Below are positions 48,111 through 58,769 of a stretch of DNA of 64,000 nt, piece after piece. Position 1 is the stretch's first letter, and each line of letters starts with the position of its first letter. Below the pieces are notes generated by a model. That model was not told where the DNA came from, searched no databases, and saw nothing but the letters and a program-made list of their open reading frames with translations. Position numbers and translations under genes: made by a program. Source of the DNA: Alitta virens (taxonomy: Eukaryota; Annelida; Polychaeta; Phyllodocida; Nereididae); NCBI GenBank assembly GCA_932294295.1, contig OW028579.1:37393362-37457361 (forward strand), in the 5' to 3' direction.

Positions 48111-49410
48111 TAAGTTGCCTGGGTCCATATGTCTCGTACATGGTTCAAAGAAAGTAGTTAAACTTTAACAGCTGTTTGTAAGTTTTGACTTTTAGCTGTA
48201 AAAATATAAAGTATTATATTTCCAGAACTCCAGTCACATCATACCCATATTGCTGGTCATTTTATTTAAAGACTTCGTTCTTGTTCTTAGTGCAGTAAGT
48301 TAAACACCATTTATTTCAGCTATTGCATATTATCTTGCTTGAATAAGACATACATAGTTAGGTTCCTATACTGTATTGCCATTTATGACCAAGAAATAAA
48401 AAGCTGAAGAAATTTGAATCCATAACAAGAAACCCAACACTGACAATTAACTATCTTTGGATATTCGTATCGAGTTACATCATTTCATATGGTAATATAT
48501 TGTTATCAGTAAATAGTCTTTCTTTGACTCCTATAAATATCTTCGATGGATCACGATTTTGAATAATGTATTGCATTGTGAAACATTTTTCCTCATTTTA
48601 TCTTTGCTTGTATTGTGTTCATAGCTAAGGAAAGAGCAATTATGTGTTCAAATAACAGGACCCAGCCTTTCAAAAGGACATTATTATAATTATAATTACA
48701 AGAAGATACATTTTGCATTGAAACCCCCCCCCCAAAAAAAAAGAAAATATACTGACATGCTTGTTTCTGTGAAGAACGTTGATCCGCTCGCCTACGCTCG
48801 TAAAAACGCCTTGTAGGACGCCATGAGAACGTGATTATGAAATTCCTGTTTATGCAAGTGCATCTTGGGATTGTTGCAAACAAAAGCAGCAGCAAAGGCA
48901 CTAAGCCATATCTCCCCTTTATCTCTAGTGAAAACTGCAAGTGCATTAACACATAACATAAATATCATTCCACATAAAGATGTATTTAGCTACACATCAA
49001 GTACATCTATGCAATGTGTGGTTAACGAATTGAAAGTTGTTAGGTGAATCTTTGGGCTAAATGCATCTATAATGCTTCAGCTGCAGAAGGCAGAAGTAAT
49101 GATTACATGCCAAACATCATGAGACATGACTAAGCATTGTTTCTAATGAGTGGGTCAAGAATCTGTCTTAAATGGGTACGACTCTAATTTGCATAATTAG
49201 GCCCGTAAAACTCAATGATGTGTGGACCATGGGTGGTCGTAATGATGAACATCATGTTATCCCATTTCCTTATATGGCAGGTCATGATCGACTTATACAT
49301 TCCATGTTGACAACACATGTAAATGTAGATGTATTTTGTATAGTCCGTTACACCGTTTAAGCAGTCTCAACCGACTTTACAATTAATTACACCCTTGGTT
49401 GGGCATGTTC
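48111..49410. other. No gene recognised
   Basis: Mostly AT-rich. A C-run/A-run (48725-48742) lies inside a minus-strand frame of 119 codons (48593-48952) that I regard as chance. Confidence 0.5.
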
Positions 49411-49414
49411 AAGC

Positions 49415-49615
49415 ATGAGCCTTTCTCAACTCCCCAGGGATTATACAGCCGGGCAGCCGTTGCCAGTGCACACAGACTATGCACTATACAATCACCATCT
49501 CTGCCTATAGCCAAGAACCCATTTGCACCAGGGTGGAGTGAAGCAGTTGTTTAAGGAAGATCTGTTCAGTTCTTCCATGCCATGGCTGGGCTTAAACCAA
49601 CGATCATGCGTCAAG
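49415..49615 (-). mobile_element. SINE-C copy 2 (head truncated)
   Basis: It shares CTTTCTCAACTCC...GGGA, GCCAAGAACCCATTTGCACC and CCATGCCATGG...GGG segments with the copy at 43128 in the same orientation. The A-box half is lost. Confidence 0.55.
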
Positions 49616-50220
49616 TCAAAACGTTCTTATTTTACAAGGGTGACTGGCCCTTAATACAAAGAAATACAGGCTTTGGAATTCGTACTGCAACTGATTGACA
49701 TGGATACTTAACGTCATGGAACACAACAATTGCATAACAATAGAACAATCACAAAACAATAATGCTGGGTCTCTCTGGCAATGGGTTTATGCAATGAAGC
49801 CTTTGATCTCATAGGAGTGAGACATAACAGTTGCAGGGCCATGTCCTGAGGAGGCTTCTTGCATTGATCAACCTCATATGAGATCAGGAATATTTGGATC
49901 CCCTGCGGAGGGTCACAGCTAAAGTCTATATGCAGGGAAATACGCGTGTCCAATAACTAAGCTATCTTATGATATCTTATGACATTTGATGACATCTTAT
50001 AGCAGGATATGACAATGTCAATGACACTGCCTCAATTCAAGGCATTTGGCTTGGCAATGGTTTATAAGTAAAATGGGGAGGGTGGGGTCCAGTTTTTAAA
50101 TACATTTATAATTATTCTTGTAGCCTCAGTTTCGACTCGTGACATACATTGTAATTTATAATATTAATGTGCATTACATTATATACACCAGGTCAATCCT
50201 AAGAAGACCTGGATGATAAT

Positions 50221-50383
50221 AGTGGATTTTCACGGAAGGTTCTCTATATTTCAACCAGGTGGCTTCAACATAATACTGCAATTATATTTGGCTAAAAAAA
50301 GTTCCCGACCTTGGCTGTGATTGGCTGAAGCAAAGAGCATCCTAGCAGCAGTATTTCTAATGCATTTTAATGTATATTTGACA
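50221..50383 (-). repeat. M4 dispersed repeat, copy 1
   Basis: Left end AGTGGATTTTCACGGAAGG, right end GCATTTTAATGTATATTTGA. The reverse complement matches 54782-54942, including the CAGCCAATCACAGCCAAGG core and GCCACCTGGT(G/T)GAAATA. Confidence 0.65.
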
Positions 50384-51110
50384 TCTTATCATTCAATTGA
50401 TTTTCTGAGAAAGTTATATTTATTGAATAAGTTAGTGATTATCTTCTATGTCTGAAAAGCAAATTGAGTAATAAGAGGACAGGAAGGACTACTCTACATA
50501 ATGGATGTTTGGGAAAGGCAATAATAATATTAAATTTCTTGGAGAGGCCAAATTACCTTGTTGTCAAATCTGCTTGATATTCAATTCTCTAAAGTAGAGC
50601 TTTCTCCCATTGTTATCAGTAGGTTGTTATGGATATGCATCTATTACACAATCATTATTCATGCTCAGTGTTGCATACAACAATGCTTTGTTCTGTTATG
50701 ACATCATGTCTATTGTTAGCCATAACAGCCTGTGAGCCAATGGGGAGTAACATGACCCAATCTGACAAACGGATTACGTAATATAATTTGTCCAATGAAA
50801 CAGCAGAACACCTTGGAACAACGAGCAGAAAGAAGACGGCCATGTCTGGCAGGAAGGTGGTCCTGGAGCCACCGGATGCAGATTTGATTCCAGAACTCAT
50901 ACAGACTTCTGATTGGCCAGAGGCAAGGGTGTCCTGTCAGCCGATCACAGGCAAAACCAGAACACACTGCTCAACTGCTTTATACCATGACAAGAAAGTT
51001 ATGTGTTACATAATCAGTGATTCATTATTAATCACAAAACTCTCTGGACAGAGGAGGGGTTATATAGCACTTAAAAGTTATTTGTATTCCGCCAAATTGT
51101 AAAAATCCAC

Positions 51111-51222
51111 AATTAAAATGCACTAAAAATAATTACAGCCAAGGGCGGGAACTTTTTCAGCCAATAGAATTGCAGTAATCTGTTTCAGCCACCTGGTGGA
51201 AATACAGAGAACTTTCCACTAT
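51111..51222 (+). repeat. M4 dispersed repeat, copy 2 (internally deleted)
   Basis: It shares AAAATGCACTAAAA, ACAGCCAAGGGCGGGAACTT and TTTCAGCCACCTGGTGGAAA with the copy at 54782. About 35 bases after the left end are missing. Confidence 0.65.
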
Positions 51223-51370
51223 TCAAGCATTTGTACCGTACTGGGAAAGCAAGGTCTACTTTACCACTTGAAGGGATACCTTCGTCTGCTTATCATCCTG
51301 GTTGACCTGCCTATATCATTGGAGCACTTCTATAGGGCTGGTTACATAACTTATTGCTTGTCTCTCCAGT

Positions 51371-52150
51371 ATTCGTCACACCTTTAATGATTGTCACAAC
51401 ATTTGTTATACCTCATTTACTACACCTCCTGTGCTGCGGTTTATACATCCTTGCTGCATGGCTACACCTGAAGTGCTGGTTACACCTCTTCGTGTCTGTT
51501 ACATCTCCAGTGTTTGTCCCATTTTAGGGCTATTCACAACTATTAGATACTTGTTGTATACAACACCTCAAGTGTTGAATAGCCTGTGCTTGCTACACCT
51601 CCAGGACATCTCACCTCTAGTGGTAGGTACATTACACCTTAAGTGCTTCTCACAGCTCAAATAAAGAAATGTAGTAATTCTTATAACACATCTCAAAACT
51701 TCCCTTGCTGTCACTTTAAAATGCTCTAATACTGGTAAAATCTCTACATGGCCAATTGTGCTACGTGCGTTTTCCATGCGTTTGGATAAACGCATGGAAA
51801 ACGCATGGTTTTTCCTTATGCTAAAAACCATGCATTTTCCATGTGTTTATCCTTCTCATGGAAAATGCACGTGGCGCATTTGGCCATGTAGTTCCTACCA
51901 GCTATAGGGTCACTTATAAAAATAAAACTGAAGCACTAAAGACACCACTTGTGCCTGTTACACCAATAGTGTTTATCACATTATCTAGCATTTGTCACAC
52001 CTCTTGTGCGTGTCACCTGTGGTGTTTATCACTCATCTACTATTTGTCACATCTCTAGAGTAAGAGTCCATTTTTGCCTCTAGTGCTTTTGTTGCACGTC
52101 TGGTGCTTGGTGTTCCCCTGGTGTTAGTTCAAACCTCTTTCCCACAACTG
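51371..52150. repeat. Degenerate minisatellite (GTCACACCTCTAGTGTTT type), split by MITE M1
   Basis: Words such as CACACCT, ACACCTC, AGTGTTTGTC and AGTGCT recur about every 20 bases on both sides of the M1 insertion at 51744-51891. The units are old and diverged, so the boundaries are approximate. Confidence 0.55.
51744..51891. mobile_element. M1 foldback MITE, copy 4, inserted in a degenerate minisatellite
   Basis: Both tips are intact (CTACATGGCCAATTGTGC and GCATTTGGCCATGTAG). It lies inside the CACCTCTAGTG-type degenerate tandem repeat. Confidence 0.75.
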
Positions 52151-52154
52151 AATT

Positions 52155-53215
52155 GTTTATCAAACACCACCACTTTTGACATATATTATATATTTATATA
52201 TTACCACTAATGACATTTATCATATATTATTTGCAGTTGCTTTTCAAAACTCTTAGTACTTATTACACTTGTAATATTATACTATCACCCCCTTATTTCC
52301 CAAGATTACCTCCTTCGTTCATAAAAACAGCCATTTCCTGCTTTTGGGACTGGTAACAATCAAAATATTTCACCCTTGCCCCCTGAAAAGTACAACATCC
52401 AGTCAACATGAGGGAGTTGAGTTTGTTGCCTGAATGTTTGAGATATTAAGGACCACAGCAATTTCATTAACTGCTTAATTCAATTTGATGAGAAATGGAC
52501 AAATAGAATCAATAAAAAAACGAGTTATAAAACTCGCTGTGTTGAGTTGATATGATTACTTTTCATTCTGATTGTGTTATTGACTATGTTCAATTAATGT
52601 CAAACATAAATTGGTTTTCTAAATTCCCATTAAATGTTCAGGGTTGCCGCTTATTTGCATGGAATTACCTTAATTCCACTTCTTTGAAATACATAGTTTA
52701 CAGCTTAAAGGTGCATTGTCTGTCAAATTTGCACATTAAAATAATGATATAAATCAATACTGCCTTCTTGTCTCGTGATATGTTTCACCATTACATACCC
52801 ATTTTTGCAAACAATTTTGTTTTAATTTACAATAAATAATATAAATATTAGTTTTTCATGCAATCAAAAACTCAATATGTAAACAAATCAGTCATGACTT
52901 CACATAACTAAACAATGGTGATGATGTCTTTTTCCATTGTGTTTCCAATGTTTTGGTCTGGATTTTCTCTCAATGTATAATTTATTTTTAAGTAATTAAT
53001 GTTGTATAAAATTATAAATTCACACAAATTTATTGTGCCTTGATTAATAAAGGTAATTTTCATCTGTTTGATAGGTCTTAGAAAATTGCAAATTTGACAG
53101 ACAGCGCAACTTTAAAGATGATTGTTACAAATTACGACGGTCAGTGAAAAAGTACCACAAGAGGTCACTGATACCGAAGCAGATAAGTATTGTTTGATGA
53201 CGTCATGTATACTGT
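52155..53215. other. No gene recognised
   Basis: AT-rich, unique-looking. One TGACGTCA at 53198-53205. Confidence 0.5.
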
Positions 53216-53219
53216 GACT

Positions 53220-53346
53220 TCATCAATGTAACAATTTAGTATTTTCTAATTCTTATTAGGGTCTCCTGCCTTAACGCGAAATATTTCAATGCTCAATTTT
53301 TTTTATGTAAATGGCTAATAAATGTATCTGAATCTGAATCTGAAGT
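53220..53346 (+). mobile_element. Possible LINE 3' end with (ATCTGA)n tail
   Basis: A unique-looking stretch ends in GGCTAATAAATGTATCTGAA and then further ATCTGA units (about 53312-53345). The tail unit matches the one at 16997-17020 on the other strand, so both may come from the same LINE clade. No reverse transcriptase coding sequence was seen. Confidence 0.4.
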
Positions 53347-54781
53347 AGTGACGTCATCCTAATGTATTTTTGTGTGCTACGCTGGTAGTGCCCCCTGTAG
53401 GCTCTGTTACTTTTCCTCCCCACAGCAGGTTGAGCAAACTGAACAGCAATGCAATGATGCTGAAATAGACAGAACGACTGTTTCACAATGCAAGCATCTA
53501 AATACAATGACCCCGGGCTTAATTACCCTTGACAGGGGTATGCGAAGGCGGACATATAATCAACCAACGGAACCTACATTTACAGGACTAGGGCTAAATT
53601 AAACATTCTGCACTTGGTTCTCTTTAATTAAATGCACAGTAACACTGACGCCCTGCTTTACTGTAGTTTCATGGCATGGTTTTGCGCATGGCTGGCATAG
53701 TAGTGGCTTGGATCTCTATCTAGTTCATCCAAGGTAGCGGCATACAGTGGGTTATTTAGATCCAATATAGAATGTCTCTCTAACCCAAGAATTACACAAG
53801 GGTGTGCTCTAAAAATCATATCATGCCATCATCACGTCTGCCACCTACAGCTTACCAACGGACCTACAGTGGGTTACTATTGAAAATATACAATTGTCAA
53901 TTCTGAGGGTTTTGTTAAACTTGTGAATTGATGTAACTGATAGATTGTAAATGACTTACAATGATAAATGTCAAAAATTTCATTTGAAAGATATGACAAG
54001 TCGACCTGGGGTACAATGACAGTATTTTCCCTTTGAGATATTCATTTATTTGTGTCCTTCATTTATAAATCAACAAAGTTGGCTAGTTTGTTATTCCTGA
54101 TACCTTTTATGTCACAAGTCATATATGTATTGCATAGATCTACAATATATTCATACAAATTTACAATACATTTTAATATGAAATAACATAAAACATACAA
54201 TAAATATTTATGACAGCCTTAGCAATAATTTCTCCTAACCACTTTGTAACAGTTAAAATTCTTAACATAAAATCTATAGCAACTGAAATTAATTTCACAT
54301 GACATATTGTGACTTCTAAACCAGATTGGCTTTATTGCCATTTACTGAACACATTTCATGTTTTTAATTGAAAATTTATGAGACACGTGTAAAAATGACA
54401 AATGTGTCTGTTCATGGAAAAATATCAAATAAGAGGGATATATAGATAACTGAGGAAAAGATAAAATAAAATATGACTGAATTATTAGACACGACATGGA
54501 AACCTATTAATTTATAAGATTACCGTTTCGATGCATAGTGAATATCTATATGAGAAAATATATTAGTAAATGTAAGAATGTAAGACTCTCACTGAATATC
54601 ATGTATTAATTTGCACATCTAGCTTAAAATATAAAATATTCCAGTGTCTTGCTATAGGATATAAGTCTTTCTTCCCCTCTTATTACTCATTTTGCTTTTC
54701 AGACACAGTAGGTAATAACTAACTGATTCCATAAATATAACTTTCTCAGAAAAATAACAAAAATCAACTAAATGATAAAGT

Positions 54782-54942
54782 GTCAAATATACATTAAAAT
54801 GCACTAAAAGTACTGCTGTTAGGGTGCACTTTGCTTCAGCCAATCACAGCCAAGGGCTGGAACTTATACAGCCAATAGAATTACAGTATTCTGTTTTAGC
54901 CACCTGGTGGAAATACAGATAAACTTCCGTGAAAATCCACTA
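54782..54942 (+). repeat. M4 dispersed repeat, copy 3
   Basis: The fullest plus-strand copy, from GTCAAATATACATTAAAATG to AACTTCCGTGAAAATCCACT. The class is unknown and no coding content was seen. Confidence 0.65.
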
Positions 54943-55332
54943 TCAAGTAATGTGCAATTATACTTGTTCTACCAATATTACTGATTTTAAGTACATACAG
55001 CCATGACTAAAGCTGATTTTATAAAAAATAGTGGATACTGGGACTCGGACATAGACACAACTCTGTGTTGTACAACACACCAATCACCCTTGCTTATGTA
55101 TATCTCCTCATTGTACAACATACAGTGTACACTACAGTTGTCCAACATACACTGCAGCCATCCAACAGTGAGCTGCTGTACAACATACACCCATACTGGA
55201 TGACAATGGAGCCTTATGATTGGTTCCAAGCAGCCCAGCTGAGTGGAGAATATAATGATGATATGGTAAAGCTAGCTAGGAGTCCACACTTAACGGGGTC
55301 CACCAACTTCAGGTGGAGTTTACGAACTTGAT

Positions 55333-55436
55333 ATTTGGGCTGGGAATCGAACCTAAGAAGCTGGCAATACCAGACATTTTGGTTAGAACCCAAGACTGTT
55401 GAAACAGAGAGACATCAACCACTAAGGCACACATGG
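55333..55436 (-). mobile_element. tRNA-like head of a further SINE, head-to-head with SINE-A copy 2
   Basis: The minus strand reads CATGTGTGCCTTAGTGGTTG (A-box-like) and about 80 bases later TAGGTTCGATTCCCAGCC, a nearly perfect B box. The gap is longer than in a tRNA, so this is a degenerate tRNA-derived repeat rather than a gene. Confidence 0.45.
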
Positions 55437-55625
55437 TGGAGGCCTAGCTCAGTGGCAGTGTGCTGGGCTTCCAACCAATGGGTCCTGTGTTAAATTCCCG
55501 GTCGAGCCTATGTTGGATGGCTGTTTCATCCATCATCTCATTGCCATGGTCCCTGCCTGTCCTAATTAGCCCACCAGGTGCAGAAATACAGGATGTAAAG
55601 CCCCAATCCACCCACCACCACCGCT
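55436..55625 (+). mobile_element. SINE-A copy 2, tRNA-derived
   Basis: A-box TAGCTCAGTGG, anticodon-loop-like CTTCCAA (TCC, Gly-like) and B-box-like TGTTAAATTCCC are correctly ordered and spaced at 55444-55502. The body (GATGGCTGTTTCATCCATCA, CACCAGGTGCAGAAATACAG) matches the copy at 38095. Loop and stem mismatches argue against a functional tRNA. Confidence 0.7.
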
Positions 55626-55629
55626 AAGC

Positions 55630-56865
55630 CACAACCAAATACTAGAGTCGGTTACCCAAAAAATCTCTTGCTCACCGGAAATATCAAAACCTACAAATAA
55701 ATCGTTATTTTTCTATTTTTTCTGAAAAAAGGATTTTAGTTATTAATCCGCTTGTCATCTGTTATTCGCAGAACAGAGTACATGTGGTACAGGGAACGCC
55801 CTGGATCCTGCATGACGTAGTTTTAAATGAGGAAGTACATCATCACTTGGGTGTAAACCAATGTCATAAAGCCTAAAAATATATTATTATGTACCCAGAC
55901 AGATAACATGACTTAAAACATTTACACATTGAAATACTAGTGTTAAATATGTTCCTTTGCGAATGAGTACTTCTTATACACACATTGCATATTTTGTGTA
56001 TCAATATGACATATATTGTTTGTTGCAGCCATAAAAAAAAAACATTGTCCTTTGATCTCTATAAACTGACGTTCAGATGAAAATTAAACAAATTCCATGC
56101 ACGTTTGAGTAACTTTGAAATGTCTCCCAAAAAGATCTAAGAATACCATAACTCCAGTTATGTAATTCCTGCAATTATGACTTGCCAAATATGATCATAA
56201 CTGAACTGAAGACGTCAGTCTGTGTAGTGTCTTATTGATTACTACACAGGTAGGCAAGTCTTCTATAATTAAAATATACCTGAACATTTTTTATGGAATA
56301 TACCTGGAAAACTTGTCATTGAAGCTCATTGATATCAGTTATCAACCAACAAACATATTGTGTAACATATTAATAATAATTTAATCTGAAAGAAAGAGTA
56401 TATTCGTGTGGTATAAGCATTAATACTGTACATGAAATTATACATAACATCTGTGCTGACTATTTTCTTATTTTAGTCCACTCATAATGATACACTCATT
56501 AAAACACTCCAACTTTCTCATGCATCTCCGTATAACCTAGGTCACCATATAATATGAAGATCATAGTAATAATTAGGCTATTATAATAATAGTGAATTAC
56601 ATTAGGCCTGGATCACACTTACAACACGATAACATTCTCTCTAATTTGCAGCCTGACCATTGGCAATGACATAATAACCTTGCTGTCACTTGCTGAAATA
56701 TGGTGATTAATAAATCAAATATACACATTAGACAAGGCCAATTCTACAACGCCTGAAATTGTTGACAAAATAAGGGGGGGATTCATTTTAACAAACAACG
56801 GTGAAAGTCACATGCAATAGACGAATTGTACCAATATATAGGACGCAAAAAGGTAATAAACAAGG
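55630..56865 (-). other. Start of the GPCR's first coding intron
   Basis: Because the gene runs leftward, this stretch directly follows the splice donor and should be intron. No TM3-like exon with a DRY motif was seen in it by eye. Confidence 0.55.
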
Positions 56866-56871
56866 ACTTAC
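56866..56871 (-). promoter_or_regulatory. 5' splice donor (GTAAGT) of the GPCR exon
   Basis: The minus strand reads GTAG|GTAAGT directly after the codon for Val386. This is a perfect consensus donor that splits a Gly codon after its first base (phase 1). Homology to aminergic receptors stops exactly here, just after TM2. From memory, vertebrate 5-HT2 genes also have an intron near the end of TM2, which would fit; this needs checking by alignment. Confidence 0.85.
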
Positions 56872-58030
56872 CTACAAGCTCGTGTACAATCGAGCATGGC
56901 ATGACAACCAGTGAGACAAACAAGTCTGCCACAGCCAGGGAGACTAGAAAATAGTTTGTAACGTTTTGGAGTTTCTTTTCAATTGAGACCGCTATACAAA
57001 CGAGCACATTTCCTGTAATGCCTGCTACGACCACTAACAGCAGAAGTAGGACATGCCAATGACTGCCTTCGTCTGTGTGGTCATCTCTCGATTGAGATTC
57101 GTTGGTCAAGTTGTATATAGCCCCTTCAATGGTATCCAGGCAAGGGTATGATCCAGTACAAGGGAATGTCACTTCCATGCCTTGTACCCCAGATACAGGA
57201 GTCGTCAGGTTGTCATAGTTGAGTGAAGTGAAGTTGAACACTGATATAACAGCAGTGGTGTTACTAGCACTACCTGTACTTTTGGGGTCGATATGACTTG
57301 GTTCAAAGGATGCTGTGTCCAGGGACGGCACTCCTAAGGTCCCTGTCACATTTACGGCAGCAGAGTCCTCTGTCCCTGTGCCAAGAACGCGCGTCACAGC
57401 ATCACTGAGCACTCGCCAAGTGTCCTGAGCGCGCGTACTGGAGATTAGGGAGGTTGCAGCTTCAGGAGGCCAGCTGCTGTTGTTGCCAACACTTGCATTG
57501 CCAACTCCTGAAGTGTTGGTCTGGCTGTTGCTGCTGCTGCTGCTGGAAATGTTGGTGGAGACGTCCACATGAGCACTTGTATCGTTAACAATATATTGGT
57601 CATTTGTTGGCACTATACTTGATGGATTTGTTACCTTATCTATTGCTGTTGCGTTAGTAAAGAAGTCTACAGTACCATTGAGCACATTACTGAGAGTGTT
57701 ATTAATGGCATCTCTCACAGAGAGTGTGGTATTTAACGTCTCACTTCGAGTGTAATCTTGAGCACTTAAATCGCTCCAGGTGGACGAAGTATTGCTTAAC
57801 AAATTAACATTCACATCTTGCAGTTGATTGGATAATAAACCCTCTTGCTTAGAAAGATTATAAGTTGCATTTTCTGCTGACTTGGAGGTATTAGAGGCTA
57901 AGGGGTCGTAGAGTGTGGCCCTGGTGAATGCCTCAGCGAAGTTGAGGTCGTACAGACCTTCAGATGAGGTCTCTTGGGTCCTTGAAAGGTCAGACAAGGA
58001 CCCCATTCTCGTGAAAACATCACTCTCCAT
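56872..58030 (-). CDS. Aminergic GPCR (5-HT2-like, possibly D2-like), first coding exon, partial gene
   Basis: This is the first coding exon of a rhodopsin-class biogenic amine receptor: 386 whole codons plus one base. The ATG at 58030 has G at -3 and +4, and an in-frame TGA lies 18 bases upstream (58048-58046), so this start is well supported. Residues 1-323 form a long extracellular region rich in Ser, Thr and Asn, with 20 N-x-S/T sequons and no evident signal peptide. TM1 is about residues 324-348 (GN at 340-341, the N1.50 position) and TM2 about 359-380 (LAVAD with D2.50 at residue 369, then VVMP). The loop [11 protein letters not shown] is typical of 5-HT2 receptors, while D2-like receptors usually have LQT(V/T)TNY. 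Reading past 56872 gives 29 non-homologous residues to a stop, so the exon ends at the donor. The DRY, TM6 and NPxxY parts are absent and must be in exons at lower coordinates. By family knowledge the receptor sits in the plasma membrane and signals through a G protein. I am sure of an aminergic GPCR and less sure of 5-HT2. Confidence 0.9.
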
Positions 58031-58239
58031 CGCTGACTTTGCAAATCACTAGTCTAAAAAACTCAGCGCGGTTTTAAGCCACAAAAAAGCCGTTAAACCT
58101 GCAATGTTTGCAGTGTACATCATTTAAGCAAACATAATCTCCTTTGCATGTTGGGTTTGCCACTTGAAGTTCCTCAGTCTCTCTATCTCATTATGATGTC
58201 CTGTTATCTGTCACTCCCTTATTACCGCTCACTTTTGCC

Positions 58240-58290
58240 CGTTATCGCCCAGCTCTCTATATTATCGCCCAGTGTGCCCATTATCGCCCA
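58240..58290 (-). promoter_or_regulatory. Three GGGCGATAA repeats upstream of the GPCR
   Basis: TTATCGCCC occurs at 58242-58250, 58263-58271 and 58281-58289, so the minus strand has three GGGCGATAA motifs about 20 bases apart, 210-260 bases 5' of the start codon. Each contains a GATA-factor core. The repeats could be a small regulatory cluster or a degenerate tandem repeat. Confidence 0.4.
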
Positions 58291-58411
58291 CCCTTCTGCC
58301 CTTGCCACACGCGAGCTGTTCGGCTTGAAATGATTTATGTCTGGTTTATTTCGTATCCATGGAAATGCTCGAACTGGCCTCTTTTTAGCCTCACAGATTA
58401 GAACATCACTT

Positions 58412-58448
58412 TGACCTCTGACCTCTGGCAGGTCACTGAGGTCACGTG
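58412..58448. promoter_or_regulatory. Nuclear-receptor DR1 plus DR3 half-site cluster with overlapping CACGTG
   Basis: The minus strand has AGGTCA-G-AGGTCA (a DR1, complement of 58412-58424). The plus strand has AGGTCA-CTG-AGGTCA (a DR3) at 58430-58444. A CACGTG E-box overlaps its end at 58443-58448. That makes four perfect half-sites within 33 bases, about 380-420 bases 5' of the GPCR start codon. By motif knowledge, DR1 suits RXR/HNF4/COUP-TF-type dimers and DR3 suits VDR-type dimers. Occupancy is inference. Confidence 0.45.
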
Positions 58449-58683
58449 GATGAGAACTTGTTATCCTATTGGATATTTGACGTCCTTTAAAAATGCTGCC
58501 TGAGAACAAAGATCCTATTGTTATTATGTAATCCACTTCCTCTGTGTGATGTCAATGCAATTGTTTGTCATCGTGCACATCCGGGTATCCTTATTTGCTT
58601 TTTTGCTTTGATGATATATTCAATGGCTAAACAGCTAAATATCTTTTTGAGATAATTATATATTATCCGGTATCTATGGCTGC

Positions 58684-58766
58684 TTTCTTAAAATAATTCC
58701 ACGTTTTCTCAAAATAATTTAACGTTTTCTTAAAATAAATCCACGTTTTCTTAAAATAATTCCACG
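58684..58766. repeat. Tandem repeat, about 21 bp x 4
   Basis: TTCTTAAAATAATTCCACGT-type units repeat four times, 650-740 bases 5' of the GPCR start codon. Confidence 0.8.
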
Positions 58767-58769
58767 ATT

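Noticed and set aside
50655..51102. Overlapping 81-104-codon frames on both strands near CCAAT words
   Set aside because: No domain recognised and frames overlap on both strands; the CCAAT words alone do not support a promoter.
55444..55510. Apparent tRNA-Gly (TCC) gene
   Set aside because: A and B boxes are in place but the B box and stems have mismatches, and the same unit with a shared body recurs at 38095, so it is a SINE head.
56783..56871. Last 29 codons of the 415-codon receptor frame as coding
   Set aside because: They follow a perfect GTAAGT donor and do not resemble the conserved region after TM2 of any aminergic receptor.
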